In this document: one piece after another, positions 25,854 to 32,605 of the stretch | How the letters are laid out: each line of letters starts with the position of its first letter | Position numbering within the stretch: position 1 is the first letter of the stretch | DNA from: Galbitalea sp036271795 | GTDB taxonomy: Bacteria > Actinomycetota > Actinomycetes > Actinomycetales > Microbacteriaceae | Length of the DNA stretch: 35,717 bases | Direction of reading: 5' to 3' | NCBI GenBank assembly: GCA_036271795.1 | Contig: DATAZY010000033.1 | Coordinates: 1 to 35,717, forward strand | The notes under the pieces: model-generated | What the model saw: only the letters and a program-made list of their open reading frames with translations | Told to the model about the DNA's origin: nothing | The model's database searches: none | Translations under genes and position numbers: made by a program

Positions 25854-26672
25854 GTGAAGGTATCGTCGTTCCTTGTGCATGTACTCAGCGTCAGCTCCCT
25901 TAAAGGGGGCGTGGGAAAGACCACGGTGACGCTGGGGCTAGCCTCCGCCGCTTTCGCCCGCGGACTCAGAACGCTCGTCGTCGACCTCGATCCCCAGTCC
26001 GACGTCTCGACCGGCATGGACATTAACGTCGCCGGCCACCTCAACGTCGCCGACGTCCTGGCCAGTCCGAAAGAAAAAATCGTCCGTGCCGCCATCGCAC
26101 CGAGCGGCTGGACACGCGGCCGCAGCGGCAAGATCGACGTCATGATCGGCTCGCCGTCGGCAATCAATTTCGATGGTCCGCATCCGAGCATCCGCGATAT
26201 CTGGAAGCTCGAGGAGGCGCTCGCCAACGTCGAATCCGACTACGACCTGGTCCTGGTCGACTGCGCCCCCTCGCTCAACGCGCTGACCCGAACCGCGTGG
26301 GCCGCCAGCGACCGCGTGACCGTCGTGACCGAGCCGGGACTGTTCTCCGTCGCCGCTGCAGACCGCGCTCTGAGGGCCATCGAAGAGATCCGTCGGGGCT
26401 TGTCCCCCCGGCTTCAGCCGCTTGGGATCATCGTGAACCGTGCCAGAGTGCAGTCTCTGGAGCACCAGTTTCGGATCAAGGAACTGCGTGACATGTTCGG
26501 CCCTCTCGTCCTCAGTCCGCAGCTGCCCGAGCGCACCTCGCTCCAGCAGGCGCAGGGCGCCGCGAAGCCGCTTCACGTCTGGCCGGGCGAGAGTGCCCAG
26601 GAGATGGCTCGCAACTTCGACCAGCTGCTTGAGCGCGTCATGCGGACCGCGAAGTTGGGCGAGTTCGCCTAG
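25854..26672 (+). CDS. ParA/Soj family ATPase
   Basis: A 272-residue ParA-type ATPase with the deviant Walker A motif SLKGGVGKTTVTLGLA (about 15-30), Walker A' VVDLDPQSDVSTG (about 42-54), and Walker B LVLVDCAPSLNALTR. These proteins bind DNA or membranes in an ATP-dependent manner and position DNA or protein cargo. No ParB or parS site is next to it, so it is probably not the chromosomal ParAB pair; it resembles orphan ParA proteins found near FtsR-like regulators in actinobacteria. The GTG at 25854 gives the full length, but a GTG at 25875 (MHVLSVSSLKGG) would place the P-loop at the usual distance from the start. Neither has a strong ribosome site. Confidence 0.88.
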   Translation: MKVSSFLVHVLSVSSLKGGVGKTTVTLGLASAAFARGLRTLVVDLDPQSDVSTGMDINVAGHLNVADVLASPKEKIVRAAIAPSGWTRGRSGKIDVMIGSPSAINFDGPHPSIRDIWKLEEALANVESDYDLVLVDCAPSLNALTRTAWAASDRVTVVTEPGLFSVAAADRALRAIEEIRRGLSPRLQPLGIIVNRARVQSLEHQFRIKELRDMFGPLVLSPQLPERTSLQQAQGAAKPLHVWPGESAQEMARNFDQLLERVMRTAKLGEFA

Positions 26673-26680
26673 CCCCCTCC

Positions 26681-26793
26681 CAATTCAGGAGTTTGCTCTC
26701 GCAATTCAGGAGCCGGTGTTACAGGTGTGTGGTGGTGTCCACCAATGGGGTCACTTTCGCCACCCGTTGCCCAGTACCCTCCTGAATTAGGAG
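26681..26793. repeat. CAATTCAGGAG repeats between parA and the second merR
   Basis: CAATTCAGGAG occurs twice in direct orientation at 26681-26691 and 26702-26712, starting 21 bp apart, and its core returns inverted as CTCCTGAATT at 26779-26788. The inverted copy is itself a small hairpin (CTCCT-gaatt-AGGAG, 26779-26793). Between them GGTGG-TGT-CCACC (26731-26743) forms a second small hairpin. The whole 131-bp region separates two convergent genes and has no ORF. The outer arms could pair across the region in a transcript from either strand, acting as a terminator or stability element; protein binding is an alternative. Confidence 0.6.
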
Positions 26794-26803
26794 AGTGAGT
26801 CGG

Positions 26804-27352
26804 CTAGCTGGCGCGAATTGCCCTGCGACGCGCAAGTTCATCCGCCGGGTCTTCACCCTTCACGGAATCGAGAGCGATGAGGCTGGACTCCACCTCGCGC
26901 AGCACCTTGCCGACCGCGATTCCGAAGACGCCCTGACCGCGACTAACGAGGTCGATGACCTCGTCGTCTGAGGTACACAGGTAGACACTCGCACCGTCGC
27001 TCATGAGGGTCGTCTGCGCGAGATCGTTGACGCCCGCTTCGCGCAGCTGGTTCACGGCCGTGCGAATCTGCTGCAGCGAAATCCCGGTATCCAGCAGCCG
27101 CTTGACCAGCTTCAGGACGAGGATGTCGCGAAAGCCGTATAGACGCTGCGAACCTGAACCTGCCGCTCCACGGACGGTCGGCTCGACGAGCTCCGTGCGG
27201 GCCCAGTAGTCCAGTTGGCGATAGCTGATCCCCGCCGCGCGAGCCGCGATCGCTCCGCGGTAGCCCGCGGTGTCGTCCAGGTCGGGCATCCCGTCGGTAA
27301 AGAGCAGGCCGAGGTCGTAGCGCGAATCCTCGCTACGGCTGAGTTCACTCAT
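26804..27352 (-). CDS. MerR-family regulator (Rv1830 type)
   Basis: The start at ATG 27352 (MSELSRSEDSRYDLGLLF) has GGAAGG seven bases upstream and gives 182 residues. A MerR-type winged helix spans about 33-102: AIAARAAGISYRQLDYWART, GSQRLYGFRDILVLKLVKRL and GISLQQIRTAVNQL. The C-terminal part (about 115-170) lacks the cysteines of metal-sensing MerR proteins; it resembles the actinobacterial Rv1830 group, for which a role in cell-division gene control has been proposed. In M. tuberculosis garA-Rv1828-Rv1829-Rv1830 lie in this order; here the Rv1829 bifunctional nuclease is absent and 227 bp of non-coding DNA separates the two merR genes. That spacer carries paired dyads that could bind this protein. 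Confidence 0.88.
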   Translation of the reverse strand: MSELSRSEDSRYDLGLLFTDGMPDLDDTAGYRGAIAARAAGISYRQLDYWARTELVEPTVRGAAGSGSQRLYGFRDILVLKLVKRLLDTGISLQQIRTAVNQLREAGVNDLAQTTLMSDGASVYLCTSDDEVIDLVSRGQGVFGIAVGKVLREVESSLIALDSVKGEDPADELARRRAIRAS

Positions 27353-27443
27353 GGCCTTGCCTTCCATAAAACGTGATCGTGCGCTTTCGGCCGGTCTCAC
27401 CCCACGCGCACCCACTGGGCGACCACGGTAGAGCGTCAAGCCA

Positions 27444-27468
27444 AACCTTCAGGTTGAAGTTGAGACTT
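27444..27468. promoter_or_regulatory. Two adjacent dyads, possible MerR operator
   Basis: AACCT-TC-AGGTT (27444-27455) and AAGT-TGAG-ACTT (27457-27468) are two perfect short inverted repeats starting 13 bp apart, about 90 bp upstream of the second merR gene and downstream of ftsR. MerR proteins bind dyads within long-spaced promoters, so self-regulation or control by the FtsR-like protein is plausible. The match to a known motif cannot be verified here. Confidence 0.5.
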
Positions 27469-27579
27469 ACTGGTTACCTACCGCAACGCTACCCACGCCA
27501 ACACCGCCGATCAACGACATTCGTCAAATTGGCCACGGCGTGTCGAAACGGGGGCCACGGTTCGGGGCAAAATCACTGG

Positions 27580-28299
27580 CTACCGCAGCTTGGACAGTGC
27601 AGAGCGAATCAGGCTCCCCCGTACCACTTCGAGCTGGCCGGCAATTTCCCTGGCCAACTCGGCCGCTTTGGCGCGAGATGACGCATCCTTGCGTCGGGAG
27701 ACCGGGATGAGCGCGCTTTCGATGAGGCCGAGCTCACGCTCAGCCGCCGCGCGAAATCCGCGCAGGTGCCGGGGTTCGATCCCGGAGCGCTGCAACTCAA
27801 CGAGCGCGTGCAGCACCGAGAGGGCATCCTCGCCGAACAGCTCTGCCGGCAACAGCAGCGAGGCAGAGATGGCGTCGTTGAAGAGCATGACCGTCGAGCC
27901 GGCTTCGCGAAGCAGCTCGTCCTTCGTGTAGCGCCGATCGGTCGACAGGATCGAGGGTGCCTGCGTTGCCACTCCGGGCAACTGGGGTTGACGGCCGGCA
28001 TCCAATTCGTCGAGGTAGCCGCGGATGACCTTCAGCGGCAGGTAGTGGTCGCGCTGCATGGTGAGTACGAACCGCAGGCGGTCGAGGTCGGAGCCCGAAA
28101 ACTTGCGATAACCGGATTCGGTGCGGGCCGGGGTGATCAGCTGCCGCTCCTCGAGGAACCGGAGCTTGGATGGCGAGAGGTCCGGGAACTCCGGAATCAG
28201 TCGCGCGAGCACCTGCCCGATGCTCAGAAGAGACTCGCGCGGCTGTGCGGAGCGTGCAGCAGACCCCGCGGTCTTCTGCAGGGCCGACTCGGCCGCCAC
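27580..28299 (-). CDS. ftsR: FtsR-like MerR-family transcriptional regulator
   Basis: The 239-residue product matches the Rv1828/FtsR group: an N-terminal winged helix (about 24-95) with LLSIGQVLARLIPEFPDLS, SKLRFLEERQLITPART and SGYRKFSGSDLDRLRFVL, then the characteristic QRDHYLPLKVIRGYLDEL, and a longer C-terminal domain to 239. In Corynebacterium glutamicum FtsR activates ftsZ expression; Rv1828 is the M. tuberculosis homologue. The gene starts with GTG whose first base is the last base of the garA-like stop (TAGTG), so translation is coupled. It lies in the order pgsA-like, FHA, ftsR, merR, which conserves the mycobacterial neighbourhood. The symbol is by homology to the C. glutamicum gene; the target genes here are unknown. 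Confidence 0.88.
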   Translation of the reverse strand: MAAESALQKTAGSAARSAQPRESLLSIGQVLARLIPEFPDLSPSKLRFLEERQLITPARTESGYRKFSGSDLDRLRFVLTMQRDHYLPLKVIRGYLDELDAGRQPQLPGVATQAPSILSTDRRYTKDELLREAGSTVMLFNDAISASLLLPAELFGEDALSVLHALVELQRSGIEPRHLRGFRAAAERELGLIESALIPVSRRKDASSRAKAAELAREIAGQLEVVRGSLIRSALSKLR

Positions 28300-28808
28300 T
28301 AGTTGCCGGCCACGTGAACGAGGTCGACACGCGAGGCATAAAACGTGAGACGAAACTTGCCGACCTGAACCTCGGCGCCGTCCAGAAGTTGAGCTGTTCC
28401 GTCAATCCGGTTTCCGTCAAGGTAGGTGCCGTTGAGCGAACCCAGGTCCTTGACTTCGAAGCTTCGACCGCTGCGAAGAAATTCCGCGTGTCGACGGGAG
28501 ACGGTGACGTCATCGAGAAAAATATCGGCCTCCGGATGACGCCCCACGGTGGTCAAATCGGCGTCGAGCAGGAAGCGAGCCCCGACATTCGGCCCGCGAC
28601 GCACAACGAGAAGTGCGGAACCGGATGGCAGCGCGGCGATCGCATCGTGCTCCTCGGCCGTGACGTCGTTGTCGAGCGCGGCAACCTGGGCTGCGAACCC
28701 GCCGGTGAAGGTCATCGTCGCGTCGGATGCCGAATGCTCGGCTGCAGGAGCAACAGCGGCTGGTTCGACCGGCTCTTCAGGCGAATCTGCCCCACGGGAA
28801 TCAACCAT
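28299..28808 (-). CDS. garA: GarA/OdhI-like FHA-domain protein
   Basis: GarA/OdhI proteins inhibit 2-oxoglutarate dehydrogenase and modulate glutamate enzymes, and are switched off when Ser/Thr kinases phosphorylate an N-terminal Thr that then folds onto the FHA domain. The start at ATG 28808 has GGAGGTG upstream and gives 169 residues. The FHA core (about 63-160) contains GRH (89-91), SRRH (104-107) and NGT (126-128), the phosphothreonine-binding residues, within DIFLDDVTVSRRHAEF as in GarA. The usual ETTS phosphosite is replaced by DATMTF (29-34); alignment keeps one threonine (T31) but loses the first. The upstream gcvH seen in mycobacteria is missing. It shares a base with the ftsR start codon. 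Confidence 0.88.
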   Translation of the reverse strand: MVDSRGADSPEEPVEPAAVAPAAEHSASDATMTFTGGFAAQVAALDNDVTAEEHDAIAALPSGSALLVVRRGPNVGARFLLDADLTTVGRHPEADIFLDDVTVSRRHAEFLRSGRSFEVKDLGSLNGTYLDGNRIDGTAQLLDGAEVQVGKFRLTFYASRVDLVHVAGN

Positions 28809-28821
28809 CGTGCACCTCCAT

Positions 28822-29439
28822 TCAGCCACCCAGCGTATCGGATGCCGCGGCCGACGCGCCCAGCGGAATTCGAATCACGCGGGCAGTTTCAAGGATGTAG
28901 ACAATCCCGGCCCACCAGTAGAGGAATGCGCCCCACAGGGCGAAGGCCCAACCGACCGGGTTGGTGATCCAGTTGATGACCGGGAATGCGAGCCCGAGCA
29001 TCAGAATCGGTAGCGCGTAGAGCAGGGAGAAGGTCGCAACCTTGCCGAGATGGTGTACCGGCAGCGGTCCGTAGCCATGGTTGGCGAGGACGATCCCGAG
29101 CACGAGCAGCATGAAATCGCGCCCGACGATGACGACGACGAGCCACCACGGGATAATGTCGCGAACGCACAGGCCGACGAGCGCGGCGAAGATGAACAGC
29201 CGATCTGCTGCGGGATCCAGAAGCTGGCCGAGCCGGGTTACCTGCTGGAATTTCCGGGCGATGACCCCGTCGAAGTAGTCGGTGACGCTCGAGACGACAA
29301 GGACGATCAGAGCGGCGAGATCCGCGCCAACGATGATGAAAACCAGGAAAACGGGGACCAGGGCGAGCCGGATGAAGCTCAGCAGGTTGGGAATGGTCAG
29401 GATTCGGGAACTGACCTGGATGCGGTCTGTTCCTGGCAT
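28822..29439 (-). CDS. CDP-alcohol phosphatidyltransferase (PgsA-like)
   Basis: A membrane enzyme that joins a CDP-activated diacylglycerol and an alcohol such as glycerol 3-phosphate. The start at ATG 29439 gives 205 residues. The CDP-alcohol transferase signature D-x2-D-G-x2-A-R-x8-G-x3-D-x3-D fits exactly: D54, D57, G58, A61, R62, G71, D75, D79. About five or six hydrophobic helices surround it. Phosphatidylglycerophosphate synthase or cardiolipin synthase are the likely activities; the alcohol substrate cannot be decided from the motif. It heads the unit with the FHA, ftsR and possibly merR genes, 13 bp before the FHA start, in the same order as pgsA2 relative to garA in M. tuberculosis. 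It is divergent from the DUF1295 gene. Confidence 0.9.
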   Translation of the reverse strand: MPGTDRIQVSSRILTIPNLLSFIRLALVPVFLVFIIVGADLAALIVLVVSSVTDYFDGVIARKFQQVTRLGQLLDPAADRLFIFAALVGLCVRDIIPWWLVVVIVGRDFMLLVLGIVLANHGYGPLPVHHLGKVATFSLLYALPILMLGLAFPVINWITNPVGWAFALWGAFLYWWAGIVYILETARVIRIPLGASAAASDTLGG

Positions 29440-29471
29440 AGCCCAGAGTCTATCGAGTCCTGGCACGGCAG

Positions 29472-29477
29472 TAAGCT
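29472..29477 (+). promoter_or_regulatory. -10-like TAAGCT inside a hairpin before the DUF1295 gene
   Basis: TAAGCT ends six bases before the GTG at 29484, the spacing of a leaderless transcript, and no ribosome site is seen. The same bases form part of a perfect hairpin CGGCAG-TAAG-CTGCCG (29466-29481). Confidence 0.4.
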
Positions 29478-29483
29478 GCCGGG

Positions 29484-30308
29484 GTGTCTCCTCTCATCGT
29501 CGCCCTGTGGACAGCCGCGGGCGTCTGCCTCTTCGTCTGGATCGCATCCCTGATCACGCACGACCACTCCTGGGTCGATCGAATCTGGTCGATTATTCCG
29601 GTCGCCTACGTGTGGATTTTCGCGGGTTTCGCGGGCCTCGCGAACGTTCGACTTGACGTCATGGCGGCGCTCGTCACCATCTGGGGCGCTCGCCTCACCT
29701 TCAACTTCGCTCGCAAGGGTGGCTACAACGGCATCGAGGACTATCGCTGGGCGGTCCTCAGGGCCCGGATGTCGCCGCTGCAGTTCGAATTCTTCAACTT
29801 CTTCTTCATCGTGATCTGGCAGAACGTCATCCTTCTGCTCATCGCCCTGCCGGCCTTCACGGCGTACCAGAATCGCGCCACGCCGTTTGGGATCTGGGAT
29901 GTCGTGGTCGCCGTGGTCTTCTTCGCCTGCACGGTCGGCGAGACCGTCGCGGACCAGCAGCAATGGAACTTCCAGGCCTGGAAGAAATCGGAACAGGATG
30001 CCGGACAGCAGCCCAGCCCGCGCTTCCTGCAGACCGGGCTGTGGCGCTTCAGTCGTCACCCCAACTTCTTCTTCGAACAGGCGCAGTGGTGGACGCTGTT
30101 CTTCTTCGGCGTTGTTGCGGCGCAGTCGATCCTCCAGTGGACCGTCGTCGGCGCCGTCCTGTTGACCACGCTATTCATCGGATCCACCCGCTTCACGGAG
30201 AGCATCTCGCGATCGAAATATCCGGAGTATGCCGACTACCAGGCGCACGTCTCGCCGATCATCCCGTTTCCGCCGCGCCACGGTGCCGAGTCGCCGGTGG
30301 TCAGCTAA
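29484..30308 (+). CDS. DUF1295 / steroid 5-alpha-reductase-like membrane protein
   Basis: The 274-residue product has about seven transmembrane helices and the C-terminal motif TGLWRFSRHPNFFFEQAQWW (about 189-208), followed by a KYPEYADYQ segment near 248. These are typical of the DUF1295 group in the isoprenylcysteine methyltransferase / steroid 5-alpha-reductase superfamily, in which the RHPN stretch takes part in cofactor binding. The reaction of bacterial DUF1295 proteins is not established; NADPH-dependent reduction of an isoprenoid or sterol-like lipid is a family-level guess. The GTG start has no ribosome site but a well-placed -10-like element, so leaderless translation is possible. 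Another start cannot be excluded. Confidence 0.85.
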   Translation: MSPLIVALWTAAGVCLFVWIASLITHDHSWVDRIWSIIPVAYVWIFAGFAGLANVRLDVMAALVTIWGARLTFNFARKGGYNGIEDYRWAVLRARMSPLQFEFFNFFFIVIWQNVILLLIALPAFTAYQNRATPFGIWDVVVAVVFFACTVGETVADQQQWNFQAWKKSEQDAGQQPSPRFLQTGLWRFSRHPNFFFEQAQWWTLFFFGVVAAQSILQWTVVGAVLLTTLFIGSTRFTESISRSKYPEYADYQAHVSPIIPFPPRHGAESPVVS

Positions 30309-30311
30309 TTT
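30306..30311 (+). promoter_or_regulatory. -10-like TAATTT before the repeat-protein gene
   Basis: TAATTT overlaps the last codon of the DUF1295 gene and ends six bases before the ATG at 30318, again the leaderless spacing. No ribosome site is present. No -35 is evident. Confidence 0.4.
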
Positions 30312-30317
30312 AGAAGC

Positions 30318-30773
30318 ATGTCCTGCATCCGGTTCAACACCCCGGCGCAGCGTCTCGCGATGCGCCTGGCGGCACCGTCGATGCTCACGACGGAGGAGGC
30401 GCGACTGCTCGCGGCGACCTCACATCCCGCTCCACCGGTCACCGACTCGAAGCTCGCGCGACTTCGACTGCTTGCCGCAGATTCCAATCCAAAGATCCGC
30501 GAGAGCGTGGCGAGCAGCTACCACACGCCCGAGGATGTCATGGCCCAGCTCGCCGCGGACCCCGATGCCGGCGTGCGCGGGTGCGTCGCGCGCAACGAGT
30601 CGACGCCGTGTTACATCCTGCGGTCTCTCGCCGACGACGAGTCCGAGCTGGTGCGCGGCTGGCTGGCGGTCAACTTCTCCGTTCCCGCGGACGCCATGCA
30701 ACACCTCAGGGATGACCCCAGCGAGACGGTGCGCAGCCTCGTTCGCTGGAAGTCCGAGCTTGCCAGCGCTTAG
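30318..30773 (+). CDS. Small alpha-helical repeat protein (leucine-rich repeat variant/HEAT-like)
   Basis: I do not recognise a named family with certainty. The 151-residue product contains three to four similar units of about 23-25 residues, such as LLAADSNPKIRESVASSYHT followed by PEDVMAQLAADPDAGVRGCV and then STPCYILRSLADDESELVRG; the repeated pattern A/DD-x3-VR-x3-A-x3-(S/N)-x-P matches leucine-rich repeat variant or HEAT-like solenoids. Such proteins usually mediate protein-protein contact. No signal peptide or membrane helix is seen, so it is probably cytoplasmic. It lies ten bases after the DUF1295 stop and three bases before the S4 protein start, suggesting cotranscription, but no function follows from this. 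Confidence 0.72.
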   Translation: MSCIRFNTPAQRLAMRLAAPSMLTTEEARLLAATSHPAPPVTDSKLARLRLLAADSNPKIRESVASSYHTPEDVMAQLAADPDAGVRGCVARNESTPCYILRSLADDESELVRGWLAVNFSVPADAMQHLRDDPSETVRSLVRWKSELASA

Positions 30774-30776
30774 CTG

Positions 30777-31163
30777 ATGGCTGCGCCCGCGACCTCCGCC
30801 CGCGTCGACAGCTGGATTTGGGCGGTGCGGCTGGTCAAGACCCGGTCCCTCGCGACTGCGGCGTGCCGTGCCGGTCACGTGCGCGTCAATGGCGAGCGCG
30901 CGAAGGCGGCACAACCGGTGCACGTGGGCGACGAGATTCGCTACCGCGAGTCCGGTTTCGACAAGATCGTCATCGTCGAAACACTGCTGACCAAGCGGGT
31001 GAGCGCACCCGTCGCGGCGGCTAGTTACACCGATCTCACTCCCCCGCCTCCGCCCCGCGAAGAAGTGGCCTTCACGCCGATGCGAGATCGCGGCGCCGGT
31101 CGCCCCACGAAGCGCGAACGCCGGGACCTCGAAAAACTCCGGGCCCGAGACCCCTCCGACTAG
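30777..31163 (+). CDS. S4-domain RNA-binding protein (HslR-like)
   Basis: The 128-residue product begins with an S4 RNA-binding domain (about 9-60): RVDSWIWAVRLVKTRSLATA, CRAGHVRVNGERAKAAQ and VHVGDEIRYR. This is the Hsp15/HslR type, which in Escherichia coli binds 50S subunits carrying stalled nascent chains and supports their recycling. The C-terminal part has a Pro-rich stretch and a basic tail (RPTKRERRDLEKLRARD), as in actinobacterial homologues. ATG 30777 follows the previous stop by three bases with no ribosome site, so translation is probably coupled. Its stop codon lies inside an inverted repeat shared with the convergent transporter gene. Confidence 0.88.
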   Translation: MAAPATSARVDSWIWAVRLVKTRSLATAACRAGHVRVNGERAKAAQPVHVGDEIRYRESGFDKIVIVETLLTKRVSAPVAAASYTDLTPPPPPREEVAFTPMRDRGAGRPTKRERRDLEKLRARDPSD

Positions 31164-31179
31164 CGGCGGCGCTAGTCGG
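31156..31179. terminator. Inverted repeat spanning both stop codons of a convergent pair
   Basis: CCGACTAGC (31156-31164) and GCTAGTCGG (31171-31179) are perfect complements separated by the six bases GGCGGC. The left arm holds the TAG of the S4 gene and the right arm the TAG of the MFS gene, each as GAC-TAG (both proteins end in Asp). A nine-pair stem could end transcription in both directions, although no T-run follows on either strand, so a rho-independent role is not certain. Confidence 0.65.
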
Positions 31180-32605
31180 GGATGGCGGATGCGACTCGTG
31201 TCGGGTCGATCTTGTCTGTGCTGAGGAACAGCGAGAGCAATCCGGCGATGACGGCAAGAGCGATCAGTCCTCCGCCGACCCAGTGGAACCGATCGACGCT
31301 CTGGCTCAGCGTGAGACCGGCGGCCCCGACGATCGACCCCAGGATGCTGACGCCGATCGAGCCGCCGAGTCGCTGCGTGATGTTGAACAGGGTGTTGCCA
31401 TCCGGCAGTTGGCTCTCGGGGAGCGGTGCGAGCATCGCGACCAGCAGCGGTGCCGTGACGAAACCAATCGCGATCGCCCGCCCGGACAGGATGAGCGCGG
31501 TCACCCACAGCGGCGTGTCGGTCTCAAGGAACAACAGGAACACGCTCGACACAGCCAGGATCGCGAACCCCAGGATGACCATGACCTTCAGCGGAACCCT
31601 GCCGGTCAGCTTCTGCCCGACGTAGGTGCCGATGCCCATGATGACGCCCTGAGGCAGTAGGGCGATACCCGTGGCCAGGGCGGTATGACCCTGGACATCC
31701 TGGGTAAAAATGGGGAGCAGGAAGACCGTGCCGAATGTCACGACCGAGCACAGAACCTGCAGAACGAGCGCGATCGCCGAGTTGCGATGACGAACCATGG
31801 CAAGATTCACGGCGGGATGCGGACGCCGAAGCGCCCAGAAGGTGTAGATCACCAGGAGCAGCAGACCACCCGCCAACGGCGCCCAGCAGATGGGCTTGTC
31901 CCACCCCTGGGTGGTGCCCTGGGTCGCGCCGTACAGCGCCGCCGTCAGTCCGACACCCAACAGCAGGAATCCGATCGGATCGAATTTGGTTTCGGGATTC
32001 GCCCCGGGCGCGATGTGTCGCGGAACACGAAGCATGAGCAGCAGCCCGATGATGCCGACTGGCACATTGATCAGGAAGATCCAGCGCCAGTGTGAAGCGT
32101 CGTTTCCGCTGAGGATGAGACCACCGATTGTGGGACCGAGGGCGGGTGCGAGAAACAGGGTTAGCGCGGCAGACACCGGAATCTTGCCGCCGCCGACGCC
32201 GTTCTTACCGAGCAGGATGCTGATCGCGAGCGGAACCAGCGGCGCCCCGACAAAGCCCTGCAACGCGCGAAATCCGATCAACCAACCGACGTCGCCCGAG
32301 AACGCGCACGCGGCCGACGCGAGTACGAACAGCACCATGCTGATCGTGTACACGCGGAGAACGCCGAAACGCTTGGCAAGATAGGCGGTCGCGGCAAGCG
32401 AAACACCAAGTGCAAGCAGGTAGCCGCTCACGACCCACTGGATGCTCGACAGGTCGGTAACCTTCAGGTCCCGAGCGATGGACGGGACCGCAACGTTGAC
32501 AATGCTCGAGTCGATCATGCTCAGCAGCGGGCCGACGAGCAGCGCATAACGGGCAATGGCACCGAGCGGCGCACTCGTCTGGGCCGTCGTTTCGGTTGCG
32601 GTCAT
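31172..32605 (-). CDS. MFS drug efflux transporter (DHA2, EmrB/QacA type)
   Basis: A proton-driven exporter of about 14 transmembrane helices. The ATG at 32605 (MTATETTAQTSAPLG) gives 477 residues; the longer upstream frame overlaps the regulator gene. Family features include LSMIDSSIVNVAVPSIARDL in helix 1, WVVSGYLLALGVSLAATAYL, the motif-A region KRFGVLRVYTIS, and the motif-C-like LGPTIGGLI after helix 5. The substrate is unknown; toxic hydrophobic compounds are usual. The start overlaps the padR stop (ATGA), a typical regulator-pump pair, so substrate-dependent derepression by the PadR protein is likely. It converges on the S4 gene with a shared inverted repeat. Confidence 0.93.
   Translation of the reverse strand: MTATETTAQTSAPLGAIARYALLVGPLLSMIDSSIVNVAVPSIARDLKVTDLSSIQWVVSGYLLALGVSLAATAYLAKRFGVLRVYTISMVLFVLASAACAFSGDVGWLIGFRALQGFVGAPLVPLAISILLGKNGVGGGKIPVSAALTLFLAPALGPTIGGLILSGNDASHWRWIFLINVPVGIIGLLLMLRVPRHIAPGANPETKFDPIGFLLLGVGLTAALYGATQGTTQGWDKPICWAPLAGGLLLLVIYTFWALRRPHPAVNLAMVRHRNSAIALVLQVLCSVVTFGTVFLLPIFTQDVQGHTALATGIALLPQGVIMGIGTYVGQKLTGRVPLKVMVILGFAILAVSSVFLLFLETDTPLWVTALILSGRAIAIGFVTAPLLVAMLAPLPESQLPDGNTLFNITQRLGGSIGVSILGSIVGAAGLTLSQSVDRFHWVGGGLIALAVIAGLLSLFLSTDKIDPTRVASAIPD

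Noticed and set aside
25854..26672. Chromosomal ParAB partition locus
   Set aside because: There is no parB gene and no parS-like TGTTTCACGTGAAACA site next to this ParA, so it was called an orphan ParA-type ATPase.
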